Origin: Bacteroidota bacterium
GTDB lineage: Bacteria; Bacteroidota; Bacteroidia; Flavobacteriales; Weeksellaceae
Direction: 5' to 3'
DNA: 64,000 bases
Assembly: GCA_023460855.1 (NCBI GenBank)
Contig: JAEWOS010000010.1
Coordinates: forward strand, 1-64,000
Positions 17,740 to 27,777 of this stretch are shown piece by piece. Position numbers and translations under genes: made by a program. The first letter of the stretch is position 1, and the number at the start of each line of letters is the position of its first letter. Below the pieces are notes generated by a model, which worked only from the letters and a program-made list of their open reading frames with translations, did no database searches and was not told the DNA's origin.

Positions 17740-18369
17740 TTAGTGGAATCTGTACAGCAAATCGTCGGGTTTGCGTACTTTTTTATTTTTACTGAACGGG
17801 TCATCGTCCGCACGGTAGCCCAAAGCAAGAGTTACGGTAACCTTTTCCGTTTCGGAATCAATGCCCAGGATTTCTTCAATTATTCCGCTTCTGAAACCTT
17901 CAATCGGACATGTATCCACTTTTTCAAGTGCTGCCGCAAACATCAGATTACCAAGCAAAATATATCCCTGTTTTTCATTCCAGACCAGAATTTCTTCAGG
18001 CGACTGCATACTTTTAAAACTGTTGATGCTGTTTTTGAAAGGCTCAAGGTTCTCAATCTGCAAATCGCGCACATTCGCAATATGCTGAAAATAGCGTTCC
18101 ACATAATCGTCTTCAATACCTTTTCTGGCGACGATAGCCAGAAGATGAGAGCATGTTGAGATCTGTGAAGGATTATAAAATGCGGGAATCAGTTCCTGAA
18201 GTTTCTGTTCACTTGCTGCGACATGGATTTTATAAGGCTGCAGTCCCTGCGAACTGGCCGACAGTTTTCCCGCTTCCAAGATTCTGTTCAGGATTTCGTC
18301 AGAAATAATTCTGCTTTTGTCAAATTTCTTTACGGAATAGCGGTTTTGAAGTGCCTCGATATAATCCAT
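17740..18369 (-). CDS. Nitroreductase family protein
   Basis: A 209-residue FMN-dependent oxidoreductase of the nitroreductase superfamily. Visible are the N-terminal helix ending RYSVKKFD, the FMN-binding SASSQGLQPYKI, and the second flavin contact VTLALGYRADDD near the C-terminus. Such enzymes form dimers and reduce nitroaromatics, quinones or flavins with NAD(P)H; the physiological substrate is unknown. It lies within a tight minus-strand series between the membrane protein gene and nadB, so a link to NAD supply is possible but unproven. Confidence 0.88.
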   Translation of the reverse strand: MDYIEALQNRYSVKKFDKSRIISDEILNRILEAGKLSASSQGLQPYKIHVAASEQKLQELIPAFYNPSQISTCSHLLAIVARKGIEDDYVERYFQHIANVRDLQIENLEPFKNSINSFKSMQSPEEILVWNEKQGYILLGNLMFAAALEKVDTCPIEGFRSGIIEEILGIDSETEKVTVTLALGYRADDDPFSKNKKVRKPDDLLYRFH

Positions 18370-18399
18370 CTATCAAATATAGAAATTTTTGACCGGAGA

Positions 18400-19389
18400 T
18401 TATATGCGTTCAGCGCTGTAATTCAGGTTAAATTTTGCCAAAAAAACAGATGTGATGAATAACGGAACGTAAAGTCTTGCCTCATATAGAATGCCTGTGT
18501 AAAAGCACATGACAATATAAGGCAACGAAAAAATGTGAAACCACAGGATTAGTTTTCGGTTTGTTTTAGTGTTACAGATTTTAAGGGTAAACAGAAAAAA
18601 GATGAGCCAGAACATTATGCCAAGCCAGTTTTTCGGATCGGTGAAATTCTGAACAAGCAAATTACCGTCATTTGTGGTAAAACTGTCACTGAAAAACCTG
18701 ATTCCGGCATACGTTGCAATAAATGATAGTGCAAGAATTGCCAATGGCAAAATCATTTCCTTCCTGATGCCGTAACGGACGAACAGCACTGCAGCCGCAA
18801 ACGAAAGTGATAACGCTGACGATTCACGGTTCAGTGTAGAAATGACAATTAACAGGACCGGAAAAATAAGGTTGTTCAGCATATTGCTGTCGACATACCT
18901 CATAAAAAAGAGAATAAAAAGCAACAGAAAAAAATAGCTGCTGATATCATAAGGTACGATGACGAACTGCGTTAAGGCAATCGTTAACACAATAACCGCT
19001 ATAATAAGAATTCTTTCAGCTTGGCTGCCGGAAAAAAATCTCTGATGTGTAATAACGGTGGCTACTTTTGCCGTTAAAACCGCAAAGAATGTATTCAGCA
19101 GGAAAAGCGCGATGAAGAACCGCGGTTCGGCGGCAGGATTTAGAAATTTTAACCGGAATATCTCGTAATCAGGATTCAGTGTTCCCAGAAAGTCATAAAC
19201 GGCCAGCAGTAACCAGCCGCTTAAAATTCGGTGCTGATAAATTCCCGACTGAAACTGTTCCGAAAACTGCCGGAAATTCAGAATTTCAGAGGAATAAATA
19301 TTCGCAAATCCAAAATATACAAAAGTGGTGACCACCACGGAAAGCAGTGTTGCAAAAATCAGGTCCTGAAAAATGGTATTCAGCTTCAT
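18400..19389 (-). CDS. Polytopic membrane protein of unknown function
   Basis: A 329-residue hydrophobic protein with about nine predicted membrane segments. Charged motifs sit between helices: GIYQHRILSGWLLLAVYD after helix 1, YEIFRLKFL, and YEARLYVPLF near the end. This layout resembles polysaccharide-associated membrane proteins and glycosyltransferase-C-like proteins, but I cannot place it in a named family. It follows rfbA by 35 bases and precedes the nitroreductase by 30, which suggests co-transcription with the nucleotide-sugar genes and a possible role in surface glycan synthesis. Confidence 0.7.
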   Translation of the reverse strand: MKLNTIFQDLIFATLLSVVVTTFVYFGFANIYSSEILNFRQFSEQFQSGIYQHRILSGWLLLAVYDFLGTLNPDYEIFRLKFLNPAAEPRFFIALFLLNTFFAVLTAKVATVITHQRFFSGSQAERILIIAVIVLTIALTQFVIVPYDISSYFFLLLFILFFMRYVDSNMLNNLIFPVLLIVISTLNRESSALSLSFAAAVLFVRYGIRKEMILPLAILALSFIATYAGIRFFSDSFTTNDGNLLVQNFTDPKNWLGIMFWLIFFLFTLKICNTKTNRKLILWFHIFSLPYIVMCFYTGILYEARLYVPLFITSVFLAKFNLNYSAERI

Positions 19390-19424
19390 GCTATTTTTGA
19401 AACTGCTCTAATTGCAACGTTAAA

Positions 19425-20282
<858 letters not shown>

Positions 20283-20285
20283 AAT

Positions 20286-21368
20286 TTATGATTGGTATTG
20301 TTTATCGTAATATTTCTGATAGTCTCCCGAAGTTACATGATCCAGCCATTCTTTGTTTTCAAGGAACCAGTCGATGGTTTTTGAAAGTCCTTCCTCGAAA
20401 GTTACACTTGGTTTCCAACCCAAATCATTGGCGAGTTTTGTGGCATCAATCGCGTAACGTTTGTCGTGTCCGGGTCTGTCTTTCACAAAAGTGATGAGTT
20501 TTTCTGAATATCCTGCTGGTTTTTCGATTTTCTCATCTACCTGTTTGATGAGTTCTTTCACAAGATTGATATTCTGCCATTCGTTCCAGCCACCGATATT
20601 GTAAGTTTCCCCGGTTTTGGCTTCATGGAAAATCTGGAAAATTGCTTTGGCGTGATCAATCACATACAGCCAGTCTCTTGTATATTTTCCGTCGCCGTAA
20701 ATTGGAAGCGGTTTTTCGTTCAGAATGTTGTGAATACAAAGCGGAATCAGTTTTTCTGGGAAATGATTCGGACCGTAATTATTCGAACAGTTTGAAATAA
20801 TAAATGGCATTCCGTAAGTATTTCCGTACGCTCTCACCAAATGGTCTGAAGCTGCTTTGGAAGCGGAATATGGCGATTTCGGATCATAAGAAGTTTCTTC
20901 CGTAAAAAATCCGGTTTCACCTAAAGCTCCGTAAACTTCATCGGTGGAAACGTGGTAGAAAAGATTTGTTCTTTTTTCATCCGGAAAATTTCCGTGCGTA
21001 TGATCTTCGTTTAAAGTCCATCTTTCGCGACAAAGATTCAGAAGGTTTGCTGTTCCGATAACATTGGTGTTGATAAATGCATTCGGATCGGTAATACTTC
21101 TGTCAACGTGGGATTCTGCCGCCAAATGAACCACTGCATCCGGATTGTATTTATCAAAAAGCGCTTCAAGTTCTTCCGGTTTTGTGATATCTGCTTTTTC
21201 GAAAACGTAATTCGGTTCGTTCTCGATGTCTTTCAGATTTTCAAGATTTCCCGCATACGTTAAAGCATCGAGGTTGATGATTTTGGTTTCCGGTAAATTC
21301 TTTACAAATTCACGGACAACGTGCGATCCGATAAATCCGGCGCCTCCGGTGATGATGATGTTTTTCAT
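20286..21368 (-). CDS. rfbB: dTDP-glucose 4,6-dehydratase
   Basis: RfbB turns dTDP-glucose into dTDP-4-keto-6-deoxyglucose with a bound NAD. The 360 residues of this extended short-chain dehydrogenase show the NAD motif GGAGFIGSHVV, HLAAESHVDRS, STDEVYGALG and the catalytic YxxxK in SPYSASKAASDHLVRAY. NNYGPNHFPEKLIP and RDWLYVIDH are substrate-binding features. It lies 35 bases after ugd and three bases before rfbA. Confidence 0.96.
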   Translation of the reverse strand: MKNIIITGGAGFIGSHVVREFVKNLPETKIINLDALTYAGNLENLKDIENEPNYVFEKADITKPEELEALFDKYNPDAVVHLAAESHVDRSITDPNAFINTNVIGTANLLNLCRERWTLNEDHTHGNFPDEKRTNLFYHVSTDEVYGALGETGFFTEETSYDPKSPYSASKAASDHLVRAYGNTYGMPFIISNCSNNYGPNHFPEKLIPLCIHNILNEKPLPIYGDGKYTRDWLYVIDHAKAIFQIFHEAKTGETYNIGGWNEWQNINLVKELIKQVDEKIEKPAGYSEKLITFVKDRPGHDKRYAIDATKLANDLGWKPSVTFEEGLSKTIDWFLENKEWLDHVTSGDYQKYYDKQYQS

Positions 21369-21403
21369 TATTTATTTTTTTGGCAATTAAAATTTTGCCT
21401 TTT

Positions 21404-22726
21404 CTAGTTTACTGCTAATCCGACAGTTCTTCTGCCGATTGATTTATAGAAGAAGCCGTTCTGTTCGGGAATTTCCAGTGGGAACATGTTTCTGCCGTCG
21501 AAAATCACTTTATTCTTCATTTTTTCCGCCATCAGACTGAAGTTCGGATTTTTAAATTCAGGCCATTCCGTTGCAATAAGCAGACAGTCTGCATCTTCCA
21601 GTGCAGTGTACATGTCCGGCGCATAAGCAATCTGGTCGCCGCAGATTTTTCTGACATTTTCCTCAGCTACGCTGTCGTAAGCAACAACTTTCGCTCCTTT
21701 TTCCAGCAGAATTTTAATATTGTCTAAAGAAGATGCTTCACGAATATCGTCCGTGTTTGCCTTGAAGGCCAGTCCCCAAATTGCAATTTTCCGGTCTTGC
21801 AGGTTGCCGCCAAAATATTTTTCGATTTCGTAGCTTAGAATCACTTTTTGGGACGTATTCACGTGCTCTGTTGCTTCCAGGATTTGGAAACTGAAATCCT
21901 CATCTTTCCCTGATTTTACCAGTGCTTTTACATCTTTAGGGAAACAGCTACCGCCGTAACCAATTCCCGGAAACAGAAAACGGTGACCGATTCTGTCATC
22001 GGCGCCCATTCCCAAACGAACTTTGTCCACATCTGCACCTACTTTCTCGCAGTAATTTGCGATTTCGTTCATGAACGTAATTTTTACCGCCAGAAAGGAA
22101 TTTGCCGCATATTTGGTAAGTTCCGACGATTTTTCGTCCATAAATATAATCGGAATACCGGTATTGGTGAATGGCTGGTAAATTTTCGCCATGATTCCTT
22201 TGGCTTTTTCGGATGAGCTTCCTACAATTACACGTGCCGGATTCATCGAGTCTTCCACTGCAAATCCTTCTCGCAAGAATTCCGGATTAGACACGACATC
22301 GAACGGCAGGCTGGTTTTGGCTGCAATGGTTTCCTTTACTTTCTGCGCGGTTCCTACAGGAACTGTGGATTTGTTTAACACCAGCTTATAGCCGGTCATC
22401 AGTTCGCCGATATCTTCGGCCACTTTCAGAACATAACTCAGATCTGCAGATCCGTCTTCGCCGGGTGGAGTAGGCAAAGCAAGGTATATAACCTCACTTT
22501 TATCCAGCGCTTCTTTAAGATTTGTAGTAAAAAACAGACGTTGTGCCTGTATATTCCTGTTGAACATTTCTTCGAGTCCGGGTTCATAAATCGGAACCTC
22601 GCCGCGTTTCATCATTTCCACTTTTTCAGCATTAATGTCAACGCAGTAGACCGAGTTTCCCAGCTCTGCAAGTGTAGTACCTGTTACAAGTCCTACATAT
22701 CCTGTCCCAACAATTGTAATATTCAA
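21404..22726 (-). CDS. ugd: UDP-glucose 6-dehydrogenase family protein
   Basis: This enzyme oxidises a UDP-hexose, most often UDP-glucose to UDP-glucuronate, in two NAD-dependent steps. The 440 residues show the Rossmann motif NITIVGTGYVGLVTGTTLAE, GEVPIYEPGLEEM, the catalytic cysteine in IGYGGSCFPKDVKAL and the C-terminal domain with FKANTDDIREASS. A related UDP-HexNAc dehydrogenase is less likely. No ATG or GTG starts the frame: homology points to the TTG at 22726, directly before NITIVG. It is the first of seven closely spaced minus-strand genes ending with nadC. Confidence 0.9.
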   Translation of the reverse strand: MNITIVGTGYVGLVTGTTLAELGNSVYCVDINAEKVEMMKRGEVPIYEPGLEEMFNRNIQAQRLFFTTNLKEALDKSEVIYLALPTPPGEDGSADLSYVLKVAEDIGELMTGYKLVLNKSTVPVGTAQKVKETIAAKTSLPFDVVSNPEFLREGFAVEDSMNPARVIVGSSSEKAKGIMAKIYQPFTNTGIPIIFMDEKSSELTKYAANSFLAVKITFMNEIANYCEKVGADVDKVRLGMGADDRIGHRFLFPGIGYGGSCFPKDVKALVKSGKDEDFSFQILEATEHVNTSQKVILSYEIEKYFGGNLQDRKIAIWGLAFKANTDDIREASSLDNIKILLEKGAKVVAYDSVAEENVRKICGDQIAYAPDMYTALEDADCLLIATEWPEFKNPNFSLMAEKMKNKVIFDGRNMFPLEIPEQNGFFYKSIGRRTVGLAVN

Positions 22727-22805
22727 GGAATGTGTTTTTTGAAATTTTCGCTGCAAATTTAACTAAAATTTAGGAGAGACTGCGGTATTAAAAGTAAGTG
22801 CTGTT

Positions 22806-22835
22806 TTGAAGTAGACTAAAAAAGTCTTATATTTG
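22806..22835 (+). promoter_or_regulatory. Promoter of rimP-nusA-infB
   Basis: TTG at 22806-22808, a 19-base spacer and TATATTTG at 22828-22835 match the Bacteroidota consensus exactly. The spacer contains the dyad AGACT-AAAAA-AGTCT (22813-22827), which could be a protein-binding site. Confidence 0.8.
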
Positions 22836-22858
22836 CACCAGATTTACGGTAACAGATG

Positions 22859-22885
22859 AAAAGGCTTCGAAAGAAAGCCTTTTTT
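22859..22885 (+). promoter_or_regulatory. Leader hairpin (attenuator-like) before rimP
   Basis: A 9-bp stem (AAAAGGCTT / AAGCCTTTT, loop of 7) running into six T lies between the promoter and the rimP start. The upstream gene ugd points the other way, so this is not its terminator: it can only act on rimP-nusA-infB transcripts. A short ORF (ATG at 22856, 18 codons) spans the hairpin and overlaps the rimP start. Confidence 0.6.
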
Positions 22886-22901
22886 CGTAGCACTACAGCG
22901 G

Positions 22902-23369
22902 ATGGAATTTAAACAGAAAATAGAAGACCTGTTAAAGGAATTTTTGGATGAACGGCCGGATTTATTTCTGATCGATCTCAAGATTTCTGCAGCTGATGAT
23001 GTTACTGTAATTCTGGACGGAGACAACGGTGTTTCGCTGCAGGACTGCCTGGATGCAAGCCGCGCGATTGAATTCAACATGGACAGGGAAGCGCACGATT
23101 TTTCTCTGCAGGTAATGTCAGCCGGATTAAGTGAACCGCTTACAACGCCCCGACAATTTGCAAAAAATATCGGAAGAGAAATAAAAGTGGTGCTGAATGA
23201 TTCCTCCGAAACTGAAGGTGAACTGATTTCCGCAGATGAAGAAAAACTGACACTGATGCTGAGGTACCGGAAGCCAAAAGAAATCGGCAAAGGAAAGGTA
23301 GATGTAGAAGAAGAACGCGAAATACCTTATGCTGATATCAGAAAGGCAACAGTAGCAATAAAATTTTAA
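22902..23369 (+). CDS. rimP: Ribosome maturation factor RimP
   Basis: RimP assists maturation of the 30S subunit. The 155-residue protein has the N-terminal alpha/beta domain (DLFLIDLKISAADDVTVILDG, then SLQDCLDASRAIEFNMD), the linker motif VMSAGLSEPLTTPRQFAKNIGREIKV, and the C-terminal SH3-like barrel, all in the standard order. It is first in the conserved rimP-nusA-infB operon, behind a consensus promoter and a leader hairpin. Confidence 0.95.
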   Translation: MEFKQKIEDLLKEFLDERPDLFLIDLKISAADDVTVILDGDNGVSLQDCLDASRAIEFNMDREAHDFSLQVMSAGLSEPLTTPRQFAKNIGREIKVVLNDSSETEGELISADEEKLTLMLRYRKPKEIGKGKVDVEEEREIPYADIRKATVAIKF

Positions 23370-23439
23370 GCATTTCAAAGCAGGGCATTGGAACAAAAGA
23401 CCCAAGACTTTGAATTTTGAACTTTAAACAGATAATTAA

Positions 23440-24675
23440 ATGGATAGTTTAGCGTTAATAGAGGCGTTTGGCGATTTTAAAGACGAAAAAAGCATCAGTA
23501 AAATTGACCTGATGGCAATAATTGAAGATTCTCTGAAGACACTCCTTAGAAAGAGATTCGATTCAGATGATCATTTTGACGTTATCGTAAACCCGGATAA
23601 AGGTGACTTCCAGATTTTTCTAAATAAAACCATCGTAGAAGACGAAATGTCTGAAGATGATGATCTGGAAATAGAAATCTCCGAAGCGAAAAAAATTGAT
23701 GAGACCTTTGAAGTGGGCGAAGAATATGCAGTGGAAATTCCAATTGCGCAACTCGGACGCAGAAGTATCCTTACTTTAAAGCAGATCCTTGCAACCAAAC
23801 TTCAGGAACATAATAACGCGATGCTGTATGATGAATTTCAGGACAGAATCGGCGAAATAGTAACAGGAGAGGTTCACCACGTTCGTAAAGCGCATGCAAT
23901 TCTACTCGATGATGAAGACAATGAATTTATACTGCCAAAAGAAAATCAGATTCCATCAGATTTTTATAAAAAAGGAGAAAATATTCGTGCAGTCGTTGAA
24001 TCGGTTGACTTTAAAGGATCCAAGCCTCAGATTACTGTTTCCAGAACATCGCCAAGATTCTTAGAAAAACTTCTTGAACTGGAAATTCCTGAAATTCAGG
24101 ACGGAACGATTATGCTGAAAAAAGTAGTAAGAATTCCGGGCGAAAAAGCAAAAATTGCAGTAGATGCATACGATGACCGTATTGATCCGGTTGGAGCCTG
24201 TGTCGGCGTGAAAGGTTCGAGGATTCACGGTGTTGTACGCGAATTGAGAAATGAAAATATCGATGTTATTCAGTGGTCTAAAAATCCGGAAATCCTGGTA
24301 AAGAGAGCGCTGGGAAATATCACAGTAAATAAAATAGAACTGAATCCGGAGGAAAATTACGCGATGGTTTATACACCGGTTGAGGAAATTTCGAAAGTGA
24401 TCGGTAAGCAGGGACAGAACATCAGGCTGGCTTCATGGCTTTCTGGTTTTGAAATCGATGTATACCGTGAAACTTCCGAAGATGATGACGTTGAACTGGA
24501 TGAGTTCAAAGATGAAATTGAAGACTGGATTATCGAGGAATTCAAAAAAGTAGGGCTGGATACAGCGAGAAGTGTTCTGGATAAAGATACGGATGCACTG
24601 GTTAAAATGGTGGATCTGGAAGAAGAACAGATTGATGAAGTAAAACAGATTCTAAAGGAAGAACTGGAAGGTTAA
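23440..24675 (+). CDS. nusA: Transcription elongation/termination factor NusA
   Basis: NusA binds RNA polymerase and controls pausing, termination and antitermination. The 411 residues cover the N-terminal polymerase-binding domain (LIEAFGDFKDEKSISKIDLM, about 1-130), an S1 domain (about 135-200, with GEIVTGEVHHVRKAHAILL), and two KH domains (VGACVGVKGSRIHGVVREL and KVIGKQGQNIRLASWLSG). It ends without the C-terminal acidic repeats of E. coli NusA, as is usual in Bacteroidota. It follows rimP by 70 bases. Confidence 0.96.
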   Translation: MDSLALIEAFGDFKDEKSISKIDLMAIIEDSLKTLLRKRFDSDDHFDVIVNPDKGDFQIFLNKTIVEDEMSEDDDLEIEISEAKKIDETFEVGEEYAVEIPIAQLGRRSILTLKQILATKLQEHNNAMLYDEFQDRIGEIVTGEVHHVRKAHAILLDDEDNEFILPKENQIPSDFYKKGENIRAVVESVDFKGSKPQITVSRTSPRFLEKLLELEIPEIQDGTIMLKKVVRIPGEKAKIAVDAYDDRIDPVGACVGVKGSRIHGVVRELRNENIDVIQWSKNPEILVKRALGNITVNKIELNPEENYAMVYTPVEEISKVIGKQGQNIRLASWLSGFEIDVYRETSEDDDVELDEFKDEIEDWIIEEFKKVGLDTARSVLDKDTDALVKMVDLEEEQIDEVKQILKEELEG

Positions 24676-24749
24676 TCCGGATGTTCTAACGAAACAAAAA
24701 ATCACAAAAAAGACAGGTTTAATTCAACCGACCTGTAACGAAGTAAAAT

Positions 24750-27572
24750 ATGCCAAAAGTAAGACTAAACAAAGCGGTAAAGGAGTTTAATATTTCAGTG
24801 TCCAGGCTTGTGGAATTTCTGCAGGACAAAGGTTTTGAAGTAGAAGCCAATCCGAATTCCCAGCTGGATGAAGCTGCTTACAACGCACTTGCAGGCGAGT
24901 TTGCAAAAGACAGTCAGCAGCGTAAAGCTTCTCATGAAGTGGTAATTTCCAAAGTGCCGGAAGAAAAACTGGCAATTGAGGAGAAAGCTCCGGAAGTAAT
25001 CCGTGCAAAATCTTCAAGCAAAGCAGAACCTAAAATTTTAGGAAAAGTAGACCTGAGTGGAAAAAAACCTGAGGAAGAACCTGTGAAAGCTGAGGAAACC
25101 AAGCCGGAAGTGCAGCCTGAAGAGCCGAAAGAGGAAGTTATTACTGCAGGCAGTGATAAACAGGAGTTCAAAGTTCTGGATAAAATAGATTTGTCTACCC
25201 TGCAAAGCGGAAGAACAAAGCCGGCAGCCAGAAAAGAGAAGAAAACCGAAAAACCTGCCGCTCAGCAGGAAAAAGATATTCCTAAAAAGGAAACACCTAA
25301 GCCGGAAACTCCGAAAACTGAAATTTCTCAGCCTGAAAAGCAGGAAACACCACAGCCGGAAGAAATAAAGCAGGTGGATTTCGGTACTCCGGAAAAAATT
25401 AAAACCGTTTACCAAAAGCTGGATGGTCCGAAAATTCTGAAAGAAAAGGTAGATCTTACACAATTTCAAAGTAGTGGATCTGATCGCAAGAAAAAGCGTA
25501 AAAGGATTGAAAAGCCTGCAACCGGACAGCAAAATACCGGAACTCAGGGCGGAAACAGACCCGGAACCGGAGGTCAAAGACCACAGGGCGGAAATCAGGG
25601 AAATCGCGGAGGCGGACCGAACAAAAAAGGCGGTGGCCGCGGACAGCGTACGATGCCGGTGGAACTTACCGATGAGCAGGTAAAAAATCAGATCAAAGAA
25701 ACGCTGGAAAAACTTACCAGTAAAGGCGGCAAGTCCAAAGGTTCCAAATACAGAAAGGAAAAGAGAATTTTCAGAAGGGAGCAGGATGAATTGCAGCAGG
25801 AAATGGATGCGGCAGACAAAACGCTTAAAGTTACCGAATTCATTACTGTCGGAGAACTTGCGAGTCTGATGAATGTAAGCCCGACTGAAGTAATTTCAGC
25901 ATGTTTTTCTCTTGGTGTTATGGTTACCATGAATCAGCGTCTGGAAGCGGATACGCTGATGCTTGTTGCGGATGAATTTGGTTATAAAATAGAATTTGCT
26001 GATGCTGATCTTGAAGAAAGTGCAGCAGAAGATGAACCGGATTCAGAAGAAGATCTGGAAAAACGTGCGCCGATCGTTACCGTAATGGGACACGTGGACC
26101 ACGGTAAAACATCCTTACTGGATTATGTAAGAAAAACCAACGTAATTGCCGGTGAATCTGGAGGTATTACCCAGCACATCGGTGCATACAATGTGCGGCT
26201 TGAAAATGGCGAAAAAATTACGTTCCTCGATACACCTGGTCACGAAGCATTTACAGCAATGCGTGCGCGTGGTGCTCAGATTACAGATATTGCAATTATT
26301 GTAATTGCTGCTGATGATGATGTGATGCCACAAACCAAAGAAGCTATTGCTCACGCTCAGGCTGCAGGCGTTCCGATGATTATTGCAATTAACAAAGTTG
26401 ATAAGCCGAATGCAAACCCCGACAAAATCCGGGAGCAACTTTCAGCAATGAATATACTCGTTGAAGAATGGGGCGGAAATGTACAGTCGCAGGAGATTTC
26501 TGCGAAATTTGGTAATAATGTGGATATGCTGCTTGAAAAAGTACTTCTTCAGGCGGAATTGCTGGAGCTTCAGGCGAATCCTGACCGAAATGCACAGGGT
26601 GTTGTAATTGAAGCTTCCCTGGATAAAGGTCGTGGTTATGTGGCGACAATGCTCGTACAAACCGGAACTCTGCGCGTTGGCGATTATGTGCTTGCGGGAA
26701 AAAATCACGGTAAAGTAAAAGCCCTGCTCGACGAAAGAGGCAGAAATATGGAAGAAGCAGGACCTTCAAAACCTGCGACAATTCTCGGACTCGACGGTGC
26801 GCCGACGGCCGGTGATAAATTCCGGGTTTATGAAGATGAGAGCGAAGCGAAGTCAATCGCGAATAAGCGTGGTCAGCTGCAGCGCGAACTTTCCATCCGA
26901 ACCAAAAAGCATACGACGCTTGAAGAACTTGGAAGAAGAATTGCTCTTGGTGAATTCAAGGAACTTAATATTATTCTTAAAGGTGATGTGGACGGCTCGG
27001 TTGAAGCGCTTTCCGATCAGCTTCAGAGGCTTTCCACTGCGGAAATCAGCGTAAATATCCTGCATAAAGGTGTTGGTCAGATTACGGAATCCGACGTAAA
27101 CCTTGCGACAGCATCAGATGCAATTATCATTGGATTTAACGTGAGAGCCGGTGCGAACGCGAAGGATCTTGCAGATAAGGAAGAAATCGAAATCAGAACG
27201 TATTCTGTCATCTACAAAGCAATTGATGAGGTGAAGGAAGCGATGGAAGGATTACTGTCGCCGGAGATTAAAGAAGAAGTAATCGGTAGCGTGGAAATCC
27301 GCGAGGTTTTCAAAATTTCCAAAGTAGGAACCATCGCAGGTTGTATGGTGCTTTCAGGAAAAGTGACGAGAAACTCCAAAGTGCGCCTGCTGCGTGACGG
27401 TATTGTAAAGCACGACGGCGAGCTCGACAGTTTGAAGCGTTTTAAAGATGATGTGAAGGAAGTCACTAAAGGATACGAATGTGGTTTAAGCATCAAAGGA
27501 TTTAACGATATCGAAGAGAATGACCTTCTTGAAGTTTATGAAGAAGTGGAGGTGAAAAAGAAACTGAAATAA
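24750..27572 (+). CDS. infB: Translation initiation factor IF-2
   Basis: IF-2 is the GTPase that brings initiator tRNA to the 30S subunit and drives 50S joining. The 940 residues begin with an IF2_N helix (KVRLNKAVKEFNISVSRLVEF), then a long charged, repetitive, Pro/Glu/Lys- and Gly-rich segment to about 310. A second IF2_N region follows (about 365-430), then the G domain (VTVMGHVDHGKTSLLDY, DTPGHEAF, NKVDKPNA) and domains II-IV. A small hairpin (ACAGGT / ACCTGT) precedes the start within the 74-base gap after nusA. A strong terminator follows. Confidence 0.97.
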   Translation: MPKVRLNKAVKEFNISVSRLVEFLQDKGFEVEANPNSQLDEAAYNALAGEFAKDSQQRKASHEVVISKVPEEKLAIEEKAPEVIRAKSSSKAEPKILGKVDLSGKKPEEEPVKAEETKPEVQPEEPKEEVITAGSDKQEFKVLDKIDLSTLQSGRTKPAARKEKKTEKPAAQQEKDIPKKETPKPETPKTEISQPEKQETPQPEEIKQVDFGTPEKIKTVYQKLDGPKILKEKVDLTQFQSSGSDRKKKRKRIEKPATGQQNTGTQGGNRPGTGGQRPQGGNQGNRGGGPNKKGGGRGQRTMPVELTDEQVKNQIKETLEKLTSKGGKSKGSKYRKEKRIFRREQDELQQEMDAADKTLKVTEFITVGELASLMNVSPTEVISACFSLGVMVTMNQRLEADTLMLVADEFGYKIEFADADLEESAAEDEPDSEEDLEKRAPIVTVMGHVDHGKTSLLDYVRKTNVIAGESGGITQHIGAYNVRLENGEKITFLDTPGHEAFTAMRARGAQITDIAIIVIAADDDVMPQTKEAIAHAQAAGVPMIIAINKVDKPNANPDKIREQLSAMNILVEEWGGNVQSQEISAKFGNNVDMLLEKVLLQAELLELQANPDRNAQGVVIEASLDKGRGYVATMLVQTGTLRVGDYVLAGKNHGKVKALLDERGRNMEEAGPSKPATILGLDGAPTAGDKFRVYEDESEAKSIANKRGQLQRELSIRTKKHTTLEELGRRIALGEFKELNIILKGDVDGSVEALSDQLQRLSTAEISVNILHKGVGQITESDVNLATASDAIIIGFNVRAGANAKDLADKEEIEIRTYSVIYKAIDEVKEAMEGLLSPEIKEEVIGSVEIREVFKISKVGTIAGCMVLSGKVTRNSKVRLLRDGIVKHDGELDSLKRFKDDVKEVTKGYECGLSIKGFNDIEENDLLEVYEEVEVKKKLK

Positions 27573-27599
27573 GAATTTACAATTTCTTAACATATTTTG

Positions 27600-27630
27600 C
27601 ACTCCGGTCATTTCCGGAGTGTTTTTTTTT
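27600..27630 (+). terminator. Terminator of rimP-nusA-infB
   Basis: A perfect 8-bp stem (CACTCCGG / CCGGAGTG, 6-base loop) followed by nine T, 28 bases after the infB stop. Confidence 0.9.
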
Positions 27631-27723
27631 GGAATTCAGACGTGTTTGTTTTTAATTATAGTCAGATTTATACTCAAAAAGTACATTTATCACTAATTTT
27701 CGTCAAAATAACGAGTTAAATAT

Positions 27724-27753
27724 TTGTTTATTTAATATTTTTTAACATATTTG
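27724..27753 (+). promoter_or_regulatory. Promoter of the SusC/SusD genes
   Basis: TTG, then 19 bases, then CATATTTG (one mismatch to TAnnTTTG), ending 24 bases before the SusC-like ATG. The whole region is very AT-rich. Confidence 0.55.
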
Positions 27754-27777
27754 TCCCAATATTAAAAAATTGTTAAT

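Noticed and set aside
22856..22912. 18-codon ORF before rimP as a true leader peptide
   Set aside because: Its sequence is set by the hairpin and it has no codon bias or conserved residues I can judge; kept only as a remark.
25038..25577. 179-residue antisense ORF over the infB linker
   Set aside because: It mirrors the repetitive Lys/Glu/Pro-coding part of infB and gives a Phe/Leu/Arg-rich nonsense protein.
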